This document shows, in pieces, positions 15,003-19,457 of a DNA stretch of 19,457 nucleotides; the stretch's first letter is position 1; each line of letters begins with the position of its first letter. The DNA is taken from assembly GCA_042091225.1 (NCBI GenBank), contig JBELHW010000030.1:1-19457 (forward strand). The letters run 5' to 3'. The DNA is from JABAYQ01 sp042091225. Its GTDB lineage: Bacteria; Bacteroidota; Bacteroidia; Flavobacteriales; UBA7312. A model generated the notes under the pieces. It had not been told where the DNA came from and ran no database searches. It saw nothing but the letters and a program-made list of their open reading frames with translations. The position numbers and the translations under genes were made by a program.

Positions 15003-15995
15003 ATGGCAATTTTAGATTTTCAAAGACCAGACAAAGTTTATATGATCGAATCAACTGATTCTGTTGGAAACTTTGAGTTCCGTCCCCTAGAACCAGGATA
15101 CGGACTAACAATTGGTAACGCTTTAAGAAGAGTGCTTATTTCTTCTCTCGAAGGATTTGCAATTACTTCTATCAAAATAGAAGGCGTTGACCACGAATTT
15201 TCAACTATCAAAGGTGTTGTTGAAGACGTAGCTGAGATGATTTTAAATCTTAAGCAAGTACGACTAAAACAACAAATTGAAGATGAACATTCTGAAAAAG
15301 TAACTGTAAAAGTTGGTGGTAAAAAGCAATTTACAGCTGGAGATATAGGTAAGAATTTATCAAGCTTTCAAATACTAAATCCTGATTTAGTTATTTGTAA
15401 TATGGATACTTCTGTAAACCTAGAACTAGAGCTAATTATTGATAAAGGTAGGGGGTATGTTCCTTCTGAAGAAAACAAAAAGTCTTCTTCATCAATCGGT
15501 ACGATTGCAATTGATTCCATTTTTACTCCTATTAGAAATGTAAAGTTTAGTGTAGAAAATTTCCGTGTAGAACAAAAAACTGACTATGAAAAGTTAGTCT
15601 TTGAAATTCAAACTGACGGATCTATCCACCCTAAGGATGCTCTAACAGAAGCAGCTAAAATTTTAATTCAGCACTTTATGCTATTTGCTGATGAAAACGT
15701 TTCTTTCGAAAAAACCGAAACAGATGCATCAAATGAGTTCGACGAGGACACACTACACATGCGTCAGCTATTAAAAACGAAGTTAACTGATATGGAACTT
15801 TCAGTAAGAGCATTAAACTGTCTTAAAACTGCAGAAGTAGAAACATTAGGAGAGCTAGTTTCTTTTAACAAAAGTGATTTATTAAAATTTAGAAATTTTG
15901 GTAAAAAATCATTAACTGAATTAGAAGAAATGGTATTAATAAAAGGCCTTTCTTTTGGTATGGATGTGGCCAAATTTAATTTAGATAAGGAATAG
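15003..15995 (+). CDS. rpoA: DNA-directed RNA polymerase subunit alpha
   Basis: Alpha dimerises to scaffold assembly of RNA polymerase, and its C-terminal domain contacts promoter DNA and activators. The 330-residue product has the N-terminal assembly domain (about residues 1-230), with FRPLEPGYGLTIGNALRRVLISSLEG near 26-51 and LTEAAKILIQHF near 214-225. An acidic linker follows at about 231-252. The C-terminal domain (about 253-325) holds ELSVRALNCLKTAEVETLGELV and LKFRNFGKKSLTELEEM. The Arg in LSVRALNCL aligns with the DNA-contacting Arg265 of E. coli. Its place between rpsD and rplQ is standard. Confidence 0.98.
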   Translation: MAILDFQRPDKVYMIESTDSVGNFEFRPLEPGYGLTIGNALRRVLISSLEGFAITSIKIEGVDHEFSTIKGVVEDVAEMILNLKQVRLKQQIEDEHSEKVTVKVGGKKQFTAGDIGKNLSSFQILNPDLVICNMDTSVNLELELIIDKGRGYVPSEENKKSSSSIGTIAIDSIFTPIRNVKFSVENFRVEQKTDYEKLVFEIQTDGSIHPKDALTEAAKILIQHFMLFADENVSFEKTETDASNEFDEDTLHMRQLLKTKLTDMELSVRALNCLKTAEVETLGELVSFNKSDLLKFRNFGKKSLTELEEMVLIKGLSFGMDVAKFNLDKE

Positions 15996-15998
15996 AAA

Positions 15999-16571
15999 AT
16001 GAGACACGGAAAGAAATTCAATCATCTAGGAAGAAAAACAGCTCATCGTAAAGCTATGCTTTCTAATATGGCTTGTTCTTTAATCGAACATAAAAGAATT
16101 AAAACGACAGTTGCTAAAGCAAAAGCTTTAAGAAAGTATATTGAACCTTTAATTACTAAATCTAAAGATGACACTACTCATTCAAGAAGAGTTGTATTTA
16201 GTTATTTAAGTCAGAAAAATTCTATTACTGAGCTTTTTGGAAATATCGCTTCAAAAGTTGCTAATAGAGATGGAGGTTACACAAGAATACTTCGTACTCA
16301 CAATCGACTTGGTGATAATGCAGAAATGTGTATTATCGAGTTAGTTGATTACAACGAAGCTTATGGCAATGTTGAAAAGCCTAAGAAAACTAAAAAGTCA
16401 ACTAGAAGATCTTCTGGAACTAAAGTATCAAAACCAGTTTCTGAAGAAAAACCAGCTATTGAAGAAGCTCAAATTGTTGAAGCTGAAACGCCTTCTGATA
16501 AAGTTGCAAAAGATGCGATATCGGATGCTAACGATGATGGTCAAAATAAAGCTAGTGAAGACGGAAAATAA
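15999..16571 (+). CDS. rplQ: 50S ribosomal protein L17 with long charged C-terminal tail
   Basis: L17 sits near the tunnel exit on the solvent side of the 50S subunit. Residues 1 to about 122 form the canonical protein: MRHGKKFNHLGRKTAHRKAM, LIEHKRIKTTVAKAKALRKYIEPLIT in part, and ELVDYNEAYG at the end. The remaining 68 or so residues are an added low-complexity tail. The first part (about 123-145) is basic and Ser/Thr/Lys-rich; the rest (about 149-190) has 13 acidic residues against 5 lysines. E. coli L17 is about 127 residues and lacks it; longer forms are, from memory, usual in Bacteroidota. The gene starts 3 bases after rpoA and is the last of the ribosomal cluster, followed by a terminator. 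Confidence 0.96.
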   Translation: MRHGKKFNHLGRKTAHRKAMLSNMACSLIEHKRIKTTVAKAKALRKYIEPLITKSKDDTTHSRRVVFSYLSQKNSITELFGNIASKVANRDGGYTRILRTHNRLGDNAEMCIIELVDYNEAYGNVEKPKKTKKSTRRSSGTKVSKPVSEEKPAIEEAQIVEAETPSDKVAKDAISDANDDGQNKASEDGK

Positions 16572-16596
16572 TTCTTTAAATTTTTAATATATAGTT

Positions 16597-16632
16597 AAAG
16601 GATAAAACGTTTTCGTTTTATCCTTTTTTTTT
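16597..16632 (+). terminator. Intrinsic terminator at the end of the ribosomal gene cluster
   Basis: A perfect inverted repeat has arms 16597-16609 and 16614-16626 (13 pairs, core GGATAAAACG / CGTTTTATCC) and a TTTT loop. A run of nine T follows from 16624 to 16632, three of them shared with the 3' arm. The first unpaired position is 26 bases after the rplQ stop. The geometry is that of a rho-independent terminator on the plus strand. It is the only one I see in the window, which supports a single transcription unit upstream of it. Confidence 0.9.
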
Positions 16633-16639
16633 ATTTTTG
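16632..16639 (+). promoter_or_regulatory. Bacteroidota-type -7 promoter box for carA-eno-gltA
   Basis: TATTTTTG matches the Bacteroidota sigma-A -7 consensus TAnnTTTG exactly. It begins on the last T of the terminator T-tract. The -33 region expected about 19-21 bases upstream falls inside the terminator loop and 3' arm (TTTTCG at 16610-16615), only a weak resemblance to the TTTG element. Transcription would start within a few bases of 16645, at or just before the carA start. Such boxes can occur by chance in AT-rich DNA, but the position between a terminator and a gene supports it. Confidence 0.6.
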
Positions 16640-16651
16640 CAAATAATGAAG

Positions 16652-17761
16652 ATGAAATACAAAAACAAAGCAGAAGCAATTCTTGTTCTACAAGATGGAA
16701 CAGTTTTCTATGGTAAAGCAGCTGGTAGTATTGGTACTGCAAGTGGTGAAATTTGTTTCAATACAGGAATGACAGGTTATCAGGAAATTTTTACTGATCC
16801 CTCCTATTTTGGACAAATTATGTTAACCACAAATGCACACATTGGTAACTACGGTATTCAAATGAATGAAGTAGAATCTAATGGCACGAAAATTAGTGGT
16901 TTGATCTGCAAAAATTATAATCTAGATTACTCTAGAGTTTCAGCCGATAAGGGAATCCAAGATTATTTTGAAGAAGAAAAATTAGTTGGGATATCAGATG
17001 TTGATACTAGAGCCTTAGTGCGTCATATTAGAGATAAGGGTGCAATGAATGGTATTATCTCCTCCGAAAACTTAGAGGTTGATTCTTTAAAATTAAAACT
17101 TAATGATGTCCCTTCTATGGAAGGTCTTCAACTTTGTGATAAAGTATCTACAAAAGAACCATATTTCTTTGGTGATGAACAATCAGATTTAAAAGTAGCT
17201 GTTCTTGATTTAGGAGTAAAACAAAATATTCTTAGGTGTATGTCTGAAAGGGGGTGTTATTTAAAAGTTTTCCCATTTGATACTTCTTATGAAGATATGA
17301 AGTCATGGAATCCCGACGGTTTCTTTTTGTCAAATGGCCCTGGAGATCCTTCAATGATGCCTAATGTAATAGAAAATGTAAAAAAGATAACACAAACGAA
17401 CATCCCTACTTTCGGTATTTGTTTAGGTCATCAGGCTCTCGCATTATCAGAAGGCATTCGTACATTTAAAATGCACAACGGTCACCGTGGAATTAATCAC
17501 CCTGTCAAAAACTTAAGCACAGGTAAATGTGAAGTAACTTCTCAAAATCACGGATTTGGTATCACATCAGAAGATGTTCACAATCATTCTAACGTAGAAG
17601 CTACTCATATTAACCTTAATGATGATACGATTGAAGGTATTAAAATTAAAAACAAAAATGTATTTTCAGTTCAATATCATCCGGAATCTTCTCCGGGTCC
17701 ACACGACTCAAGATATCTATTCGATGACTTTATTAACCTTATTAAAAAACATAAATCCTAA
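16652..17761 (+). CDS. carA: Carbamoyl-phosphate synthase small (glutaminase) subunit
   Basis: CarA hydrolyses glutamine and passes ammonia to CarB for carbamoyl phosphate, the precursor of pyrimidines and arginine. The 369-residue product has the N-terminal CPSase small-subunit domain (VLQDGTVFYGKAAG, CFNTGMTGYQEIFTDPSY, ISDVDTRALVRHIR). The class I glutamine amidotransferase domain follows, with LSNGPGDPS, the nucleophile Cys257 in FGICLGHQ, and His343/Glu345 in QYHPESSPG, so the triad is complete. I chose the ATG at 16652 (MKYKNK) because flavobacterial CarA proteins commonly start MKY; the in-frame ATG at 16646 would add two residues. carB is not adjacent. The stop overlaps the eno start by one base. 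The gene follows a terminator and a promoter box, so it heads a new transcription unit. Confidence 0.96.
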   Translation: MKYKNKAEAILVLQDGTVFYGKAAGSIGTASGEICFNTGMTGYQEIFTDPSYFGQIMLTTNAHIGNYGIQMNEVESNGTKISGLICKNYNLDYSRVSADKGIQDYFEEEKLVGISDVDTRALVRHIRDKGAMNGIISSENLEVDSLKLKLNDVPSMEGLQLCDKVSTKEPYFFGDEQSDLKVAVLDLGVKQNILRCMSERGCYLKVFPFDTSYEDMKSWNPDGFFLSNGPGDPSMMPNVIENVKKITQTNIPTFGICLGHQALALSEGIRTFKMHNGHRGINHPVKNLSTGKCEVTSQNHGFGITSEDVHNHSNVEATHINLNDDTIEGIKIKNKNVFSVQYHPESSPGPHDSRYLFDDFINLIKKHKS

Positions 17762-19050
17762 TGAGTAGAATTATTTCTATACATGCTAGACAAATATTAG
17801 ATTCCAGAGGTAATCCTACAATTGAAGCAGATGTAACAACTGAAAGTGGAATTGTTGGTAGAGCGGCTGTGCCCTCTGGAGCATCTACTGGTAAATATGA
17901 GGCAGTTGAATTAAGAGACGGAGACAAAGGTGTGTTTTTAGGCAAAGGTGTGTTGAAGGCTGTTAAAAACGTAAATACAGATATAGCAAACGAACTTATT
18001 GGAATGCATGTTTTTGATCAGTTGTCAATTGACACTAGAATGATTGAATTAGATGGTACCCCTAATAAGGCCAGTTTAGGTGCTAACGCTATTTTAGCAG
18101 TTTCCATGGCAGTTTCGAAAGCAGCGGCTCAAGAAAATGGGCAACACTTATTCAATTATATTGGAGGATCTAATGCTAACATTCTTCCTATTCCAATGAT
18201 GAATATTTTAAATGGAGGATCGCATGCTGATAATAGTATAGATTTTCAAGAGTTTATGGTTATGCCTGTTGGTGCAGAATCTTTTAGCCAAGCATTACAA
18301 ATGGGAACAGAAGTTTTTCACCATCTGAAATCTGTTTTACATGACAAAGGTTTTTCAACTAATGTTGGAGATGAGGGAGGCTTTGCACCCAATTTAGGTT
18401 CTAACACAGAGGCAATCGAATATGTTTTAAAAGCGATAGAAAAGGCTGGCTATAAACCTGGTCAGGATATGTATATAGCTATGGATGCAGCTGCATCTGA
18501 ATTCTACAACGCAAAAGAAAATGTTTATCATTTCCATCAATCAACTGGTGAAAAACTAACACCTTCAGAAATGGTTAGTTTTTGGAGTGATTGGTCTAAG
18601 AATTATCCTATTCTTTCAATTGAAGATGGTTTAGATGAAGACGATTGGGATGGCTGGAAAGAGCTTACAGATTCTATTGGAAACGATGTCCAGTTAGTAG
18701 GAGATGATTTATTTGTAACAAATGTAGAGAAGTTATCCAAAGGGATTAACAATGGAACAGCAAATTCTATATTAGTTAAGGTTAATCAGATAGGATCTTT
18801 AAGTGAAACAATTAATGCAGTACAAATGGCTCACTCTAATTCTTACACTTCAGTAATGAGTCATCGATCGGGAGAAACAGAAGATACTCGTATTGCTGAT
18901 TTAGCTGTAGCTTTAGGAACTGGTCAAATAAAAACTGGATCTGCATCGAGGTCCGATAGAATGGCTAAATATAATCAGTTATTAAGAATAGAAGAATCAC
19001 TAGGAAGTAACGCTGTTTACCCTGGTAAATCATTTAAGTTTTTAAAGTAA
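17761..19050 (+). CDS. eno: Enolase (phosphopyruvate hydratase)
   Basis: Enolase interconverts 2-phosphoglycerate and phosphoenolpyruvate in glycolysis and gluconeogenesis. The 429-residue product has family length and an intact active site by comparison with known enolases. Metal ligands are Asp242 (AMDAAAS), Glu288 (SIEDGLDE) and Asp315 (VGDDLF). Catalytic residues are Glu205 (VGDEGGFAPN) and Lys340 in the signature ILVKVNQIGSLSET. His155 and Glu164 lie in GGSHADN and FQEFMVMP, and His368 in SHRSGETED. The mobile loop PSGASTGKYEA is at about 38-48. The ATG overlaps the carA stop by one base (TAATG), and gltA follows after 3 bases, so the three are probably co-transcribed. Confidence 0.98.
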   Translation: MSRIISIHARQILDSRGNPTIEADVTTESGIVGRAAVPSGASTGKYEAVELRDGDKGVFLGKGVLKAVKNVNTDIANELIGMHVFDQLSIDTRMIELDGTPNKASLGANAILAVSMAVSKAAAQENGQHLFNYIGGSNANILPIPMMNILNGGSHADNSIDFQEFMVMPVGAESFSQALQMGTEVFHHLKSVLHDKGFSTNVGDEGGFAPNLGSNTEAIEYVLKAIEKAGYKPGQDMYIAMDAAASEFYNAKENVYHFHQSTGEKLTPSEMVSFWSDWSKNYPILSIEDGLDEDDWDGWKELTDSIGNDVQLVGDDLFVTNVEKLSKGINNGTANSILVKVNQIGSLSETINAVQMAHSNSYTSVMSHRSGETEDTRIADLAVALGTGQIKTGSASRSDRMAKYNQLLRIEESLGSNAVYPGKSFKFLK

Positions 19051-19053
19051 ACT

Positions 19054-19457
19054 ATGTCAAAAAAAGCAGAATTACATTACGAGGGAAAAATATACCAAAT
19101 ACCTGTTGTTGAAGGTTCCCAAAACGAACAAGCACTAGATATTAGCAGATTAAGAGTTGATTCAGGTTTAATTACTATTGATAAAGGATTTAAAAACACT
19201 GGTTCAACAGAAAGTGCAATTACTTTTCTAAATGGTGAAGAGGGAGTTTTACAATATCGTGGTTATTCAATTGAAGAATTAGCAGAGAAATCCACCTTTA
19301 TTGAGGTTGCTTTCCTTTTAATTTATGGAGAGCTCCCAACTTCAGATCAACTTGATAAGTTTAAAGAAAGTATAACTAAACATACTTTAGTTCATGAAGA
19401 TGTTAAGTCTATACTAGATGGATTTCCTTCAAAATCTCATCCTATGGGTGTATTATC
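19054..19457 (+). CDS. gltA: Citrate synthase, 3'-truncated by window edge
   Basis: Citrate synthase condenses oxaloacetate and acetyl-CoA in the first step of the TCA cycle. Only the first 134 codons are visible, with no stop before the window end. The product begins MSKKAELHYEGKIYQIPV, an N-terminal domain typical of the hexameric Gram-negative type. It continues DISRLRVDSGLITIDKGF, then the family segments GEEGVLQYRGYSIEELAE and FLLIYGELP, and ends in SKSHPMGVL, matching the SHPM motif of citrate synthases. The catalytic His and Asp residues lie beyond the window. It starts 3 bases after eno with no promoter or terminator between, so it is the third gene of the carA unit. Confidence 0.95.
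   Translation, partial: MSKKAELHYEGKIYQIPVVEGSQNEQALDISRLRVDSGLITIDKGFKNTGSTESAITFLNGEEGVLQYRGYSIEELAEKSTFIEVAFLLIYGELPTSDQLDKFKESITKHTLVHEDVKSILDGFPSKSHPMGVL

Noticed and set aside
16345..16587. An alternative-frame, Lys/Leu-rich open frame overlapping the rplQ tail.
   Set aside because: Its low-complexity composition is what a frame-shifted reading of the repetitive Lys/Glu-coding tail would give, and the rplQ frame is continuous with the conserved L17 core.
1..19457. Search for a novel system: mobile elements, CRISPR, RNA genes, defence genes, unknown proteins.
   Set aside because: All coding space is accounted for by known housekeeping genes in conserved order. The longest gap is 80 bases and is explained by a terminator and promoter. 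I saw no tRNA, rRNA, direct repeats or insertion-sequence ends.

Overview
The window is a nearly gap-free stretch of housekeeping genes, all on the plus strand, from an AT-rich member of the Bacteroidota, most likely a Flavobacteriales-type bacterium. Four things point there. The protein sequences are Bacteroidota-like. Start codons have almost no Shine-Dalgarno sequences and sit in A/T-rich leaders. There is an exact Bacteroidota -7 promoter box (TAnnTTTG) upstream of carA. The gene order fusA-rpsJ (no tuf between them) and rplQ-carA-eno-gltA is, from memory, typical of flavobacteria. The species cannot be named from this window.

Layout: positions 1-1982 hold the 3' part of fusA (EF-G), the end of the str cluster. 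Positions 2001-6123 are the first part of the S10 cluster: rpsJ, rplC, rplD, rplW, rplB, rpsS, rplV, rpsC. Positions 6147-11105 carry rplP, rpmC, rpsQ and then the spc cluster: rplN, rplX, rplE, rpsN, rpsH, rplF, rplR, rpsE, rpmD, rplO. Positions 11112-13559 hold secY, map, infA and rpmJ. Positions 13571-16571 are the alpha cluster: rpsM, rpsK, rpsD, rpoA, rplQ. No gap between genes before 16571 exceeds 29 bases and no internal terminator was seen, so this looks like one very long transcription unit. It makes ribosomal proteins together with EF-G, IF1, the RNA polymerase alpha subunit, the SecY channel and methionine aminopeptidase.

The unit ends in a strong intrinsic terminator (16597-16632). 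Its T-tract runs directly into the -7 box of the next promoter, which should drive carA, eno and gltA. These three are metabolic genes (carbamoyl phosphate synthesis, glycolysis, TCA cycle). gltA is cut off by the window end.

The main anomaly is rpsK (S11). One surplus A in an eight-A run breaks the reading frame after eight codons, in a gene that cannot be dispensable. It is a sequencing or assembly error, a real lesion rescued by slippage, or a real frameshift. Apart from that the window is an ordinary conserved region. I found no mobile element, CRISPR array, RNA gene, defence system or unknown gene, and no intergenic stretch longer than 80 bases.
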